64,000 nt of DNA from Pyrenula massariospora (taxonomy: Eukaryota > Ascomycota > Eurotiomycetes > Pyrenulales > Pyrenulaceae), in assembly GCA_021030905.1 (NCBI GenBank), contig JAGFMI010000004.1, forward strand, positions 1,178,001 to 1,242,000. Direction: 5' to 3'. Positions within the stretch are counted from its first letter, which is position 1, and every line of letters begins with the position of its first letter. Position numbers and translations under genes: made by a program. A model generated the notes under the pieces. That model was not told the origin of the DNA. It made no database searches and was given only the letters and a program-made list of their open reading frames with translations. Shown here one piece after another: positions 19,757 through 32,782 of the stretch.

Positions 19757-21612
19757 CTAGCCCCTTTTCCTCACCTTCACGGTTAAATCCTCCCTCGGAA
19801 TTCGGAACTCCATGAAATTATGCACCTTTGGCTTTTCCTTCATCACGTCCACATCATACTTCTGCACGATATTCGCCATCAAAAGCTTCATCACATGTGC
19901 CGCGATGAATCTTCCCGGACACGAGTTTTGCCGGTACCCGAACCCCAGGAAGCTGTTGTCGAGGGTCACGAGGGATTTGGCGTAATCTGGGCTCGGGTTG
20001 GTGGGCGAGGGGGCGAAGCGGAAGGGAGAGAATCGGGTGGGGTCCGGGTGGAAGTCGGAATCCATGTGGATACAGTGCAAGGGGATTTGGATTTGAACGC
20101 CCTGGGGGATGGTGAGTGACGGGCCCATGGGTATGCCCGTCGGGGAGGTGACCTTTCGAGACAGTGAGTTGCGATTGTGAGGATCATGGAATCTTTTCGA
20201 TCTAGGAAAGGGGAACATAGAGAAGGGGAGTAGTTTGCTCAGACTTACTCGGCGGTCGAATGCGGTCCAACCAAAATCGGAGAGCCTCATTGATTCGCGG
20301 ATGGTAGAATCGAGGAGAACAAGTCGCGAAATCGTGTCTTTAGTCCATTGCCCTTCGGGACTATCCTTAAGGACAACATCGATCTCTTCACGCAGCGTCT
20401 CAACGAAACACTCGGACGACGGAGCGCTGTAGAGGTCCGTTAGGACGTGGAACAAGGCTATACTCGTAGCATCGATCATGCTGAAACTGAATAATACTAG
20501 ACGATGAGCGATCAGTCGAGGTGTGATTTGCTTGGGATCTTTATTAGTGGGGCTCTGTTCGATGGCCCACTGCAGAATATCATTCTAGAGCCCAAGTTAG
20601 TTGCATCAACTTTGGCAAGCCAAGCGAGATTATGGTGGATTTGCGGCTATTCTTACAGGCGGCGTCCAGCGATCACCCAACCCAGTCTGATATTTCTTGA
20701 CTTGTTCCAATCTCTGTTCAACAAATGGTATTAATACCTGTATGCTTGTTTCGCATTCTTTCTTGCCTCTCCACGTGATCAGAGGGGCCAAAAGAGGTTT
20801 CAAGAAGTTCGGTAACATGGCGATGGCAAGGCCATCACGCAAGACCGACATCGAATAGTTTGTCAAAGGTTTCAGGAACCTGTCATCACGACCTGTATAC
20901 GTCAGATGAGAGGCTAAATACGTCGAGCACACTCACAGAGTTCAGGGCCAATGGCAATCCGATTGACAGCTCTAGCAATAATCTCCTCGAAAGAACCGAT
21001 TGCGATAATGGTCTTCCACTCCGTCGTAGAAGTACCCCAGACAGCATCAAAGGCAAGTGAGACTTCATCGGCAAGCTCTTCAGCTACCTCACCGAGCCGT
21101 TTAGTGATTGTTTTCCGAAGGAGGCCGACGTGGTAATTCGTAGGTTGAACTTCCGGCTCTCTTATCGTATACTTTGACGAAATAGCCTCAGCCTGCGAGC
21201 TATGTGCTGCAAGCTTGCTTTCAGTATTGCTCAGTACAGTCTTGAGCTGCCCTGGCGGAAGGACAAGAACGGGTCCCTTTCTAATATTCGGAACGAGGAA
21301 AGGAACATTGCTTTTACCGTACTTGAGGTTTAGATTAGCGAAGTTGTATAGTAAACTTCATATTCTAACTATCACCTTGACGTATCCTTCTTTGATATCA
21401 TCCGCTGCCTCAAAGACAGAGCTTAGCATTGCGTGAAACCATGAGAGCCATCGCTGATGCTTGCCCGGATATGGCTGGGATGCATAGAATTGACCAAGCT
21501 TGCGACCTGTGAATAGCTTCTCGACAATGTAATACAGTGCAAGTATAGGGAAAATGGCAACGAGAATAAGCGTTTGAGGCCGAACCTTACGGTTCAACAT
21601 ATCCACAGCCAT
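19757..21612 (-). CDS. cytochrome P450 (CYP503/68-like fungal monooxygenase)
   Basis: Five exons (21376-21612, 20937-21321, 20657-20892, 20249-20584, 19757-20152), 529 aa; introns 54, 44, 72 and 96 nt, all GT-AG. An N-terminal membrane anchor (LILVAIFPILALYYIV) is followed by the usual landmarks: I-helix region FSMIDATSIALFHVL, ExxR in LDSTIRESMR, FHPDPTRFSPFRF and the heme loop FGYRQNSCPGRF with the Cys ligand at 19907-19942. The heme loop lacks the usual Gly two residues after FGY's Gly and the basic residue before xC (expected FGYGRNSCPGRF-like). General organisation resembles fungal ent-kaurene oxidase-like P450s; the substrate cannot be told. No terpene cyclase, PKS or NRPS lies nearby. 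Confidence 0.88.
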
Positions 21613-24600
21613 GGTGTTTTGGTGCAGTACAACACACCAGTAGATTCCAAAGGTTCGAACTTATATGGTGATGTCTGTCAAGACTGTTTAGATCCTTCAA
21701 AATTCTCTGAGTCCTGCGAGATCGATCGCCGATCTGTGGTCTGAGTGACTGAATCATTTCGCATGATCAACGTCCAATGCACTGATAGAAGCCTTTGCCT
21801 GCCGTCTACTGCTGATTCTGTGGCAAAATTCGCCATGAATTGATCGGTAGTAGTCAGAGACGGCAGAATAGCTGTCTGTACACGCTGTTGGGGAAGTGCA
21901 ATGTCAGTCATTTTCACGATGTTGACGGGTATTGAAAAGCCAAAGATATATCTTCGCTATAAATGTGACGAGTCGTAAGAATTCAATGACGGACGAGGAG
22001 CGCAAAGAAACATGAAATTGACATGAGCAGAATTTTCGTTACGTTTTCTTGCGTGCAGAGGCTCACGGACTGGAATGGGTCTTCGGTCAGTACTGTGACA
22101 GAAAGTTATTCCAAATACCATCCTGTTCATTTCCCTGTTCAGTATCCTGAAGTCTTTCAGGTGTCATGTCATCGGATACAGCCATGTAGGAGCGGCAACC
22201 ATCTACCTTTTGCAGGCGGCGCGGTCCTGGCGATCTGGGGAATAGTTGTGCAAGATGGCATCTCTAGCGCCATCAAGTCGAAATTGGTGTTATGGAAGGC
22301 TGTGGAGAAATGCGCGACTAGAACCAAGACCATGGACACCGCATCCCTAGCTCAGAGCTGGTTGGGATTTGGCACTTGTGGCGTTCCACTCACGACAACG
22401 ATGAACGATGATCGGGTCTTTGCCATCTGATATCAAATATCGCCATCCTGAATGGGCGATGGCACGCCAAACTTGGAGGATGAGGCGGCTCGCATCAGCA
22501 TGCTCCAAGAGTATCGACGGAGCCTTCTGGGACTTCGCGGGGTGGGAGGCGGGCGGCTACGGGCCGCTAAGTGCCCGTGGCGCCGACATGGGGCTTAGCG
22601 GGACGGCAGCAAGTTAGGAGCCACGACGTCCTCTGATAAACGGACTTTGTTAGACCAGCGTCCAGAAATCAGCCATCAAGTAGCAGGGCATTTTGCAAAG
22701 CATCTGTTAATGGGCTCATCATGGTAAGTGAATTTATACCCATCTATCAGAGTATATCTCTTCCCAAGAGATGACAAGGAGCACTTGATTTCAAAATCCC
22801 ATTCACCGTCTACTTTCCTCCTACATTCTCCCAAGGATCTTTCAACTCCGTCTATTTCAGATCAAGGCCGCACTTCCCTCAATACAAATTTGGCCAACCT
22901 GGCGGCGAATTGTTGTCTCATGATCTACGAGACGTAGGAGCAACGTGTGGAGTCAGGCATCCAATCCTTCGGCCACGAACGGTACCCTGTGAGACACCGA
23001 ACACTGACAGATCGCCTACCGATCTTTACTGAACCGGACAGATCGGAAGACGGGAAAAGGTGGCTGTGCTAGCCCACAGCTATGATGTATAGAACATTGT
23101 CCGGTCCTTTAGTTCGCTTTCCTACCATGGCCAACTCCCAAACACGACATTGTCCAGCACTATCCTGGCGCCACTCGAATACCTCGCAATGAATTTGAAA
23201 TGACGACTACCTTTGACGGGGTTGAGTCCTAGTGACATACGTCGCAGCCAGAGAGACCTAGCGTTCACAATCAAAGCACGTGGCCGCAATTACTGTCACC
23301 GAGAACCGAGTATTCGCCTTTTGGGAAGGACTCTTTACCTGCCGAATCCACCATTTACCATGTGGGCCTCAGTCGCTCTTCCTGCTCTCCGTCCACTACG
23401 ATCGCTCTACCAGAGTAGACAGACTATTCTCCAGCCATTTACCCGTGCCGCCGAGCCCATGAAGGATTGATTAGATGAGGATGTCCACTCGGCTTCTCCA
23501 TCTAGCCCGAAGCCTCAAAAAACTAGACCGTGAGGCCGACACCCTCCATGACGTGAAACAGGGATCCATGCCACAAGATACGCAGTCGAGATCATGAGAA
23601 CTGACATAGCATTTGCCGACCATTGACCTTATCTCATCATACCTCAGCATTAAATCCCATCTCGTCATCGCCTCCGATCCCCGACCTCCGATCCCACGAC
23701 CTCCACAACTAGCCGCACCACTCAGTCCGGCACGTCGATAAGCGCCCACAGAACCCGACGAACCCATCCGTCCTCATCCCTAACAGCACTTCATCCTAGC
23801 TAGGTCACCATATATCAGCCATGCCCTTCCTATATAGAAACTTAGAGCTCCGCACCGGCATAGGTATCCCACATCATCAATCCATCCTAATCCCTTTTCA
23901 CCTCCTTGTCTCAACCCGCAGACAACCCTAGAGCAATGCCACCACCCTCCTATCCATCACGCTGACTCTTTGTTTCAAACACAGAATTCTTCGCGACAAC
24001 CAAGAGGTAACATTATCCAGCTATTTCCCAATTCCAAAGTTCTCCCAGTGAATAATACTAAAGATACGAAGACCATACTTGCAATATGCCGAGCTAAAGT
24101 AGTCAGCTGCGTCTACGCTTTCTGCTGCCTCCTTCCCAAGTCCCCTCCTTTCCCTAAGTATTTTATCTCTTTCCATTAGCCTACGCCATGATGCCCACCT
24201 CCCCCTCCCTTCACGTTCCTCATCCCCTCGCAATCCCCCTCAACCTCTCAACCAACACTATCCATCACAAAACCTCATCCCATACCAACTCCCAACCACT
24301 CCAAAACTCTTTACCATACACTAAACAAAAACCATGCGTAAGAAAACCGCCCTGGGCGAAATAAATACTCTACTACAAATCCAAGACGAGATCCCGTCCA
24401 GCCTTTTTCCATCTTCCTTCACTCATGTTTTCAATGATTCTACATCTGCAATGACGTCCCCTAGTCATTTGCCCGGGGCGGAGAGCCTTTCAAAAGCGCG
24501 TTTATCAGTAGATATGGTGCAGTCGGAAAGACCTGCTTTTGCCTTCCGACCTGGGCAGACAGAGATACAAGCCCCCCGAAAAAAATACTGGCCAAGCGCA

Positions 24601-25972
24601 AAAGCGCGGAAGATTGATTGAAATCGAGCAAAGCAAGTGGGCCTTATAGCGTAGGGGTTGGTGGTGAGAGAGTGCGTGTAGAACTCTGCTAAGTAGGTTT
24701 ACTTAGCTCTTGGGTTGGGTTGATATTTGCTCAAATTCTTTCGAGGATTTCGGGGGTTGGTTTTAGTATTTGATTAGGGGTGATAGTATGGTATTGTAGA
24801 TTCTGCTAAATCAAGTCAAGCCTCGAGAAGACAGCCATCTTGACCAACGCATGTTCTCCAAAACCCCCCAACCACCTATTTTGACGACGTCTGAGGATAC
24901 CGGAGTCCTATATTTGCCGCCCACGCGAAGCCCCCGCGCCGTGGGAACAACCCTCCCCGTCTGAGCAAGTCAAGCTACCATTCGCCGGCGCACCTACCTC
25001 CCCAAGGCCTCGTTCGGTCGAGGCACCACGTGACGAGATCCAGAGTCGAGAACGCGGCGAAACCACTGGTGGCATACTAGAAGAGCGGCGAGATGCTTCT
25101 CGACGTGGTAACCCAACTGAAGGGGGTTTGTTTGACCTGGAGAAAGCACAATGGGTGGAAAGACGGTTCCACTAAAAAGATTGCCCCTAATGACAGCGAA
25201 AGGGACCGAGTGGCCTGGAGGGATACTGCTGCCAATGCCAAGCCGTGGCACTCTCCCCCAGGGTGACGCCGCCTAGAGCAGTACGATTTTCGCTCACCTA
25301 GCCCAACCGCCAAAAGTCAGCAGCCACAGTCAAATGGCACAGAGCCCCTTACCCTCTGCTCAGATGTGGCCGAGAAATCCTCCCCGTTCCATCTTCCACA
25401 TTTGAAACTATGCATCATCTCGCCACTCTTTACCACTCTTTGCCGTAACAACTACTCCATATAGCCTTTACAATACGCTTAATTTTGTATTCGAATCCAG
25501 TGAATTGTAATGAGATAGCAATGCGACGCCTTCACCCTTTCTTGGTTCTACATGGTCAACATTTGCAACGCCATCTTGCATACAAAAACATGCAGGCGAG
25601 AGGGCTGATAATTGCGGCACGACCGCGTACATGCCGCAACAAGGATACCCGCTTATTATGTCCCTCTTGATAAGGAAGGCTGTGGAAGCCTCCACTATTT
25701 TCCTCCACAAGGCTGCGGCACATGCTTAAGATGCTTAGACAAGCACCCTGAGAGTTAATGGTTGGTTGGTTTGCCTCGTCAGGCCCTTTTAGGACGATGC
25801 TTGGCGTATCGGTCCACATACCATTCCTATTACTCATGAAGGATTCTGTAGGAGTAAATAACAGCTAAGCGCTTAGTTGCTTAAACCCGGCATGGGAAAC
25901 GACTCTCATTCTCTCTAGTCTTTTCGTCTTCCTACATCTAAATCATTTGGCGGCAGCGGGGCCTCAACGACC
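21613..25972. other. long gene-poor stretch
   Basis: 4.4 kb without a gene I can support. Frames at 22023-22430 (+) and others look random. Around 22450-22600 a GC-rich patch reads EDEAARISMLQEYRRSLLGL for one short frame, which may be a remnant. The candidate at 24334-24621 is listed separately. Confidence 0.45.
24334..24621 (+). CDS. possible small hypothetical protein
   Basis: 95 codons starting in a good context (aaaaaccATGC). The start MRKKTALGEINTLLQ and basic end PRKKYWPSAKARKID look protein-like, but there is no known domain and no codon or homology support. It may equally be chance. Confidence 0.25.
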   Translation: MRKKTALGEINTLLQIQDEIPSSLFPSSFTHVFNDSTSAMTSPSHLPGAESLSKARLSVDMVQSERPAFAFRPGQTEIQAPRKKYWPSAKARKID

Positions 25973-27554
25973 ATGGCTGGGGATTCCCCTCTTCTTCACA
26001 ATACCTCCCAAGAGAATATATCCCAAGCCAAGAAAGAGTTCCTAGAATTCCTAGATGATTCTGCCGTCTTATCGGACAGGGCCCAATGTTTCTCGCGCTC
26101 AAGCACACCTTGGTCTCTAGCGACACTAGATCAGACACCCGCCTTAGTACTGCTGCCCACCACTACAAGCCATGTCAGCTCAATTATGCGGGTCTGTTCT
26201 CAGCGAAAGATTCCTGTCACCGCTTTCTCCGGGGGCACAAGTATGTCAGGAGCATTAGCTTCTACTCGTGGAGGAATATGCATCGATTTCCAACGTATGA
26301 ACAAGATCCTTTCTGTGCATAAGGATGATATGGATGCCGTGGTCCAGCCAGGTGTGGGATGGAAAGAATTGAACGACCAGCTGTCAAAAGATGGCCTGTT
26401 CTTTCCTCCAGATCCGAGTCTAGATGCAAAGATTGGCGGCATGGTGAGTTAGATAGTGGCATGAGCTGAGCAAAGTGCTAAGGTCGATAGATTGCTATGA
26501 GCTGCTCCGGCACGAACGCCTACCGCCACGGCACTATGAAGGAATGGGTCCTCTCCCTCACCGTCGTCCTCGCAGATGGCGCTGTCATAAAAACTCGCCA
26601 CCGTCCACGCAAGTCCTCGGCGGGGTATGACTTAACCAGACTAATGGTAGGGTCAGAAGGAACCCTAGGCTTAGCCACAGAAGCCGTTCTCAAATTGACC
26701 ACGGCGCCTACCAACCTCCATGTCGCCATCTTAACATTCCCTGACATCCAAGCTGCCGTTTCTACCGGCCTGCGGCTCACTGGCTCCGGCCTCTTAATCG
26801 ACGCCTTAGAGCTCCTCGACGCAAACAGCATGACGGCTATTAACAAGGCTGGCATCTCAACCGTGCACTGGCGGGAACTACCTACCCTCTTCCTCAAGTT
26901 CTCAGGCTCCCCCAATACCGTGAAAGATCAGATCGAATCCGCCCGAACAGCCGCTGAACAAGATCACTGCACGACTTTCGAATTCACGGACGAAGAAGCT
27001 GTAATGGAAACATGGTGGAACGCCCGCAAGCTCGTCGGGAAAGCTCTCCTAGCCACCAAAAAAGATCCCTCAGATGTCTTTTTGCCAAGTGATTCCGCGG
27101 TCCCCATCTCGAGATTAGCAGACCTCATGGTCGAATCCCAACGCTTGGCAAAAGACGCTGGGATGGCCGTCTCGGTCGTCGGCCATTTAGGAGATGGTCA
27201 GTGTGCTCTCTTTCCCTCCGCTCAAACTGCTGAATAGATCACAGGCAACATTCACGTCGTTATCGTATGCCCTAAGGGCGAGAAAAGCAAAGGACTGAGC
27301 GTCATCACCGAAATACAAAAATTGGCCGTGGATATGGAAGGTACCGTGACGGGGGAGCATGGGATCGCATTAGCGCTAAGGGATATGCTTCTGCACGAGC
27401 TGGGAGATGACACGGTGGACGTCATGCGGAGGGTAAGCTCCTTTCCCGCTATTCTGTAAGTTTCTTACTGATCCTGGTCTAGATTAAGCTCGCACTGGAT
27501 CCGCTGTGCATTCTAAATCCAGACAAAGTTGTACGAATCGAAGATTCGTCCTGA
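25973..27554 (+). CDS. FAD-linked D-lactate / D-2-hydroxyacid dehydrogenase
   Basis: Four exons (25973-26443, 26491-27196, 27245-27432, 27483-27554), 478 aa; three GT-AG introns of 47-50 nt. The FAD-binding type 4 (PCMH) domain shows VLLPTTTSHVSSIMRVC, VTAFSGGTSMSGA, VVQPGVGWKELNDQL and FFPPDPSLDAKIGGM, joined to MSCSGTNAYRHGTMKEWVL in exon 2. The C-terminal oxidase domain has VVGHLGDG-NIHV, VTGEHGIALALRDML and the family ending LDPLCILNPDKVVR. The family oxidises D-lactate or D-2-hydroxyglutarate and passes electrons to cytochrome c or a flavoprotein. No clear mitochondrial presequence is seen, unlike yeast DLD1. Confidence 0.9.
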
Positions 27555-28285
27555 AACCCAGGACGCAGCTTATGTGAAAATGGACGACGTGGCAGCTCGG
27601 AGCCTGCGTTGACACCACCCTGGATTAGCATCGGGGACGGTGCTAATACGGGATTATCGGGCGATATCCACACTCCACTACGTCCCTAACAGATCTCAAT
27701 GTATAACATCAATCAACTCGTCAAATTGCGCCTTATGGCATGCAATGGTCTGTCAGGCATGATTAATCGGGTAGCGGAAGACCGACAGATCAGGGCGAGA
27801 CTGCAGTGACTCGGCACGGACTGGCTCAACACAACTATAGTACTGGCAAACATACTATCGCAGAGGTTAGAGTTAATTAGTGAATGTTTGCACCCGTCAG
27901 CTTGAAATCGCCTGTTTCTTCTTGAGGCAGTCTCCAAAAATTACATGTGAAGTTCATTCTAAACTTTCTATGGAAAGAAAGTCTTCGCGGTTCTAAAAGT
28001 CCACAAAAAATACAATAACTATTGTTACACAACAATTGATGTGTATAATTGACCTTGTCAAGTTAGTGACGCAGTGTTAAGGTTTGCTGATTGATATTGG
28101 CTTTTAAAATAGTATCGTACACCGGAGTCACGATTTGGGGCGATGGCGGATCGATAGCTGACGATGCAAAAAATATTTTTTTAAATGCCATTGTGGACCG
28201 CCAAGCCCACTCCCTACCTCGCTATGACAGAAAGCTTCTGCACCTAAAGATCGACATCAAAACATATGCAGCATCGCCAACTGGC
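27555..28285. other. intergenic
   Basis: 731 bp between two plus-strand genes; A/T-rich between 27940 and 28090. No gene or repeat recognised. Confidence 0.45.
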
Positions 28286-29591
28286 ATGGCCATGCGCAGG
28301 ATACAGCTAATGCCGTTGACTCGACTGCTGTGTCGAACTTATGCAACCACAACTACTTCATCAAGTCCTCTTAAGCTAGCATATGCCCTCCACAAGTCCC
28401 CTAGCGATGGTAATGGTGGTCCCCCGATCATCTTCATGCATGGTCTATTTGGGTCGAAGGTTCGTTGTTTTACCTACCCTGAAAATTAAAACGGATCGTT
28501 GAAAATACCAGCAAAACAATCGGAGTATGAGTAAGTACGTTGTCTCTGGACGTGGGCGCGAGGAAACATTAACGAGCGCTACTTCAGGGTTCTTGCGAAA
28601 GATCTAGACCGAAATGTCTATGCCATCGTATGCCTACTCGAGAGATTGCGAGGGAAATGCTTACAGAGCTGATGAGGATCTGCGAAACCATGGGGAGAGC
28701 CCATGGAACGAGAGACACGACTACACGTCTATGGCCGAAGATGTGGAAGGGTTCGTTCAGGAACACAGCTTGCAAAAGCCAACGCTAATTGGCCATTCAA
28801 TGTGCGCAATACGCTCTTCTGCATGCCATAGCTGATATCCGGGTAGGGGCGCGAAGGTCGCTATGACTGTTGCCCTCCGACAACCTTCCCTCCCGTCGGC
28901 TCTCATACCAGTGGACAACTCTCCGATTGACGCGGCTCTGAAAAGCGATTTCGGAAAATATGTTCAAGGCATGCTTGCCATAGACCGGGCAGAATTGGAG
29001 GAGAAGAGTTGGAAAAAGCAAGCTGATCAGACACTACAACCCTATGAAGAGGTTTGCTCTGTCTCCATTTGGCCTTCTACATCTGGGACCACAGAGCGAC
29101 TGACAGTCACATATCTACAGTCTGTTGCTATCCGCCAGTTCCTCCTCACAAATCTCCTCCCATCTTTACCTCAACCGCCTACATCGAGATTTCGCATACC
29201 GTTAGGAACTCTCTCCAACTCTCTCTCACACATGGCGGATTTCCCTTTCACAGACCCAGATGTCGTACAATATAAGGGGCCGACTCTCATTATCCGAGGC
29301 ACGAAAAGCCACTACGTCGCTGATGAGAGCCTTCCCGTCATTGGTTCTTTCTTTCCGCGCTTCGAAGTAAGAGACATCGATTCTGGTCATTGGGTCATCA
29401 GTGAAAAGCCGGAGGAGTTCAGAAGCGGTAAGTTCAATTGTCGAATTGGGTTCGTCTGATGAACTGTGCGACGTTACTTGCTATTTCCTTTTGATATGCA
29501 GAAACGCGTTCAGCACACGGCTAACCCCGGCATCTATCTTGCAGAGGTTGTTGAATTCTTGGCGAGAACCACCGGCAAAGATGCAGCGTGA
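28286..29591 (+). CDS. mitochondrial alpha/beta hydrolase of the Imo32/Eat1/ABHD11 group
   Basis: Seven exons: 28286-28459, 28512-28534, 28588-28627, 28677-28801, 28847-29051, 29121-29427, 29545-29591; 306 aa, phases all agree. The start MAMRRIQLMPLTRLLCRTYA is a likely mitochondrial presequence. Motifs: IFMHGLFGSK-QNNRSMSK (oxyanion region), IDLRNHGESPW, the nucleophile elbow LIGHSMGAK assembled across intron 4, and the catalytic His in DSGHWVISEKPEEF. Members hydrolyse or transfer short acyl esters (fungal Eat1 makes ethyl acetate). A more upstream in-frame ATG exists at 28091 but lacks a presequence-like start. Exons 2 and 3 are only 23 and 40 nt. Confidence 0.88.
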
Positions 29592-30335
29592 ATTTGACGA
29601 TCATTTGAGAGAAGCTGCAGACTCTGCGTCTGTAGATTATTGCCTTGTTCTCAAGGAAATTGTCATTCAGAATCTATGGCAGGGACTTCGAGCAGAATCT
29701 AATAGGGGCTCTCTACGCAGCTCGTCCAAATTTGCAAGGCACCTTGACCGGGACAGAGGAATCTCTCTCTCAAATGCGACAGGAGAGCTTCTTAATTTGC
29801 TCAAAATATTGACGAATGCTGAAGTTGAAGCATCGAAATCCTGCAGCTAAGACAGTAAAGGAAAGAAGGACACGCAAACGCAAGAGAGCGCCTTTTCTCT
29901 CAGTGGAAAGTTCAGCTCTACAAGCAAAGGATACTATGCTTCCCGTGTACGGATGACTTGGGTCCTTTCCACCTACTAGGCCATGCACTTCCGGGACAAT
30001 GAGTGCCGCACTCCGATGCAAAAGCAGACGAATGACATCAAGCGACGAGGTTTGAGAATTGCGGCACTAGGATAGCATTGACTAAATCTGAAGACTAGAG
30101 AATACATCTTTCAAGCCTAAAGAGAGAATAATCAATGTTGATAATTGCGTTGCGTCAAGATCCTAGAGCAGATTCCCCTGTGAACACACTAGAACTTCCG
30201 AACGAGCGTCCCATTTGATTCATGTCTAGACTCTGAGACCGACCAAGCACGACTTTCCTCGAAAAGATTCCCATCTCGCATGTTTGGTTCCTCTCATGGT
30301 CAACTCCGTATCCCGCCACGCTTGCTCTGAAGGTG
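29592..30335. other. convergent intergenic spacer
   Basis: About 740 bp between two convergent genes. Frames at 29401-29850 (+) and 30155-30709 (-) overlap real exons or lack any recognisable motif. Confidence 0.45.
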
Positions 30336-32782
30336 TTAGATCTCAGATACTCTCGTTGCGTCCTCTGGCACGGTAGTTGATGTGCTAAGGCCACGGTCTT
30401 GCATGCCTTCTTGCGGGTTGGAGTCATGTTTGGTAGACTTATCTTGAGTGCGGCCCTTAGAGACGGAATCCTCATCTCCGTCACCACGAACATTGCGAAA
30501 GCCGCCAGCCGAATCCTTGATACAGCCGTCTGCAGATAAGAGCTCCTCAATGTCTGTCGAATCGCTCCTAGGCGAGTCTGCTGCACGCACTTCCACCTGC
30601 GGCACTTTCCCCTCAAGCGATGATAACCTCTCAACATGCGCTGCCAGGCTGCCTTTCTCAGGCTCCTCGAACCGGCTGCTTGCCGAGACAAGTCTGGGAT
30701 GGTCCACATCCCGCTCGTCGATGACGCCGAGAAGCTCGCCCTTCTCGGTAAACGGGATCACTCCCACGCCGACGCAATTGTTCCACGTTCCCAGCCCGAT
30801 TTCCTCGTGAGCGAGCCGTTGCAGCTGGAGAAGATCATCTGTGAACCATTCGAGCCTCGAGCTGGAGTATTGTCTGCTCTTTCGTCGCTTCTCGATTTGA
30901 ACGATGATGTGGACGAGTGAAAAGTTGACAACAATGATGAGGCTCCCAAGGGTGAGAACGATCACGAGCCAGAGGAGTGAGATGTTGGTGTAGGCAGTTG
31001 ACTGGATTTTCTATTTGGCGGTTGGTTAGAAGAGAGATGAAAAGTGCGAGTATTGGATAACACGAGCCGAAACTCGCGCGGTACATACTTGATTTTTACA
31101 AAAGTATCTCTGGAAATCGTTCTGTGGCCCTCGCCACAAGCTCTTCAATATTTCCGTATCACCGGGTCCAGCTGCGCTAAAGACTAGATCGCCCTGAAGT
31201 GTTGTCAAGGCAATGTTGTACCAATTTTCGACTTCTAGCTGCCATTGATTGTCTGGAAGGGGACCTGAGATGCCTCCCAGTAGCTTAAAGCGCGAAGTCA
31301 AGGACGAAACGCCCAATATCGACACAACGTAGGGCACATTTGGCAAATCTGGCCATATCCAGTCCGATATCTCGGCCGCCGGTGTAGGAGCTAGCTCTGT
31401 GAAAACGTCGGTCTCGCTTTCTAGTTGAGTGCATCCTCCTGTGACTTCGATTTGAGAGTCGCAGAATTGGTGTTGAAATTTGCAACCTAAGGCCGAGGCT
31501 GGCTCATCAGCTAGCCAAGAATACTGCTTTGAGCCATCGTCGCTATCGGTGAATTGATGTGTTATACCGGATGATTGATGCGCAGAGTACCAATCGTCAT
31601 TTATCTTTTCGGTGTATTGTATTTCGTTGGACGACAAAAATATTACAGCCATGTCACCATCCGGCTGAAACAAGCCATTTATTGGAGTATAACCAGTAGT
31701 TGGATCGAGTGTGTGGTTTTTGCTCCAGCCTTCAACATATCTATAGAAGGTCAGCTTCGATACGGGACACGCTGGCATCTTGTCTTTACTTACGCGATGC
31801 TGTAGTCTGCGAGCGGTTCCGTTAAGTTATTGACGTTTTCGACAACCAACTCATTTGGTGATAGCTGTTCATATTCATATGTATATTCGGATGCAATCTT
31901 ATCTCCACGAGGTTCAGTGATTGTGCCGTAGAAGTATCTCGCTGACGAACGCCCGGACGAATTGACAACTTGTTTATGGCCCTCAGTAACTAGAGGAGCG
32001 CAGTGAGCCACATATTTCATTGTGAAGCGTTGGTCGGGAGGGGCGTTGATGCCAAGATCGAAATGGCTGTCCATGACTGTTTCAAGCCGAATGTTTCGAT
32101 CCTTCTCGCGACATAGAACCTCGTCGAAAGGGCAGCTTGCGTTTCGAATAATCGTGGAGGACATCCGTGGCCTAACAAAAGGGCCACAGGTTCCTAGTGG
32201 AACAGACGAATTGGCATAACATCTTTGAACATAATCTGCGTATGAGGCAATCCTTTTAGAGTCAAACGCAAACGCGCCGAACATGTCCTCTACCGTGTTA
32301 TATACCATAGGGAGATTGCCGCAGTGCGGGCTCGAGATCAGCACTTCATTCTCCATTTGGACAATCTTTGAACAAAGAATACCCGCAGCTGCAAAGAGCA
32401 TCATGCTGGCCAGCGTAAACGTTAGGAGAGGAACGAGTCGCCTGAATCCATTGGCTCTGGAGCGCCAAGTCACTATCATCCGAATGAAGTTAACAATGCT
32501 AGCGCTTTCATTCGCGGCGTTTCGTAAGATTACTTGGCGTTGATGATAAAGGCCATCCTGTGCTGATGTTGACGAAAAGATTTGATGAAGTGCAAAACAG
32601 GCAATTCGCCAGAAGCTCGTTCCGGCGAAGGTAATAAATACAGCGAGAAAGGCTGTGAGAATCGCACCATTCCGATTTGTAAGTGTGATTGTTGATCCGG
32701 CGGTTCTTCCGTGGGACCAATTCGTCCAAAAGCCAAGATGAATTGGATACGCTGTAGGATCTCCAAGACTCGCCATTCCCAT
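30336..32782 (-). CDS. large fungal integral membrane protein, function unknown
   Basis: Three exons (31794-32782, 31089-31740, 30336-31010), 771 aa; introns 53 and 78 nt. Hydrophobic segments: ILTAFLAVFITFAGTSFW near residue 45, VPLLTFTLASMMLFAAAGIL near residue 125, and IVLTLGSLIIVVNFSLVHII in exon 3. Between the second and third lies a loop of about 450 residues with many Cys and N-glycosylation sites (NSS, NAS, NLT), so it is probably extracellular or lumenal. The C-terminal tail of about 170 residues is polar and acidic, with TDIEELLSADG. Architecture is that of a common uncharacterised fungal membrane-protein family; I cannot assign a role. Confidence 0.8.

Noticed and set aside
21640-21680. 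tRNA gene suggested by a GGTTCGAAC box
   Set aside because: No matching A box or cloverleaf at the right distance.
22023-22430. 135-codon plus-strand frame as a gene
   Set aside because: No recognisable domain, no splice model and no supporting neighbours.
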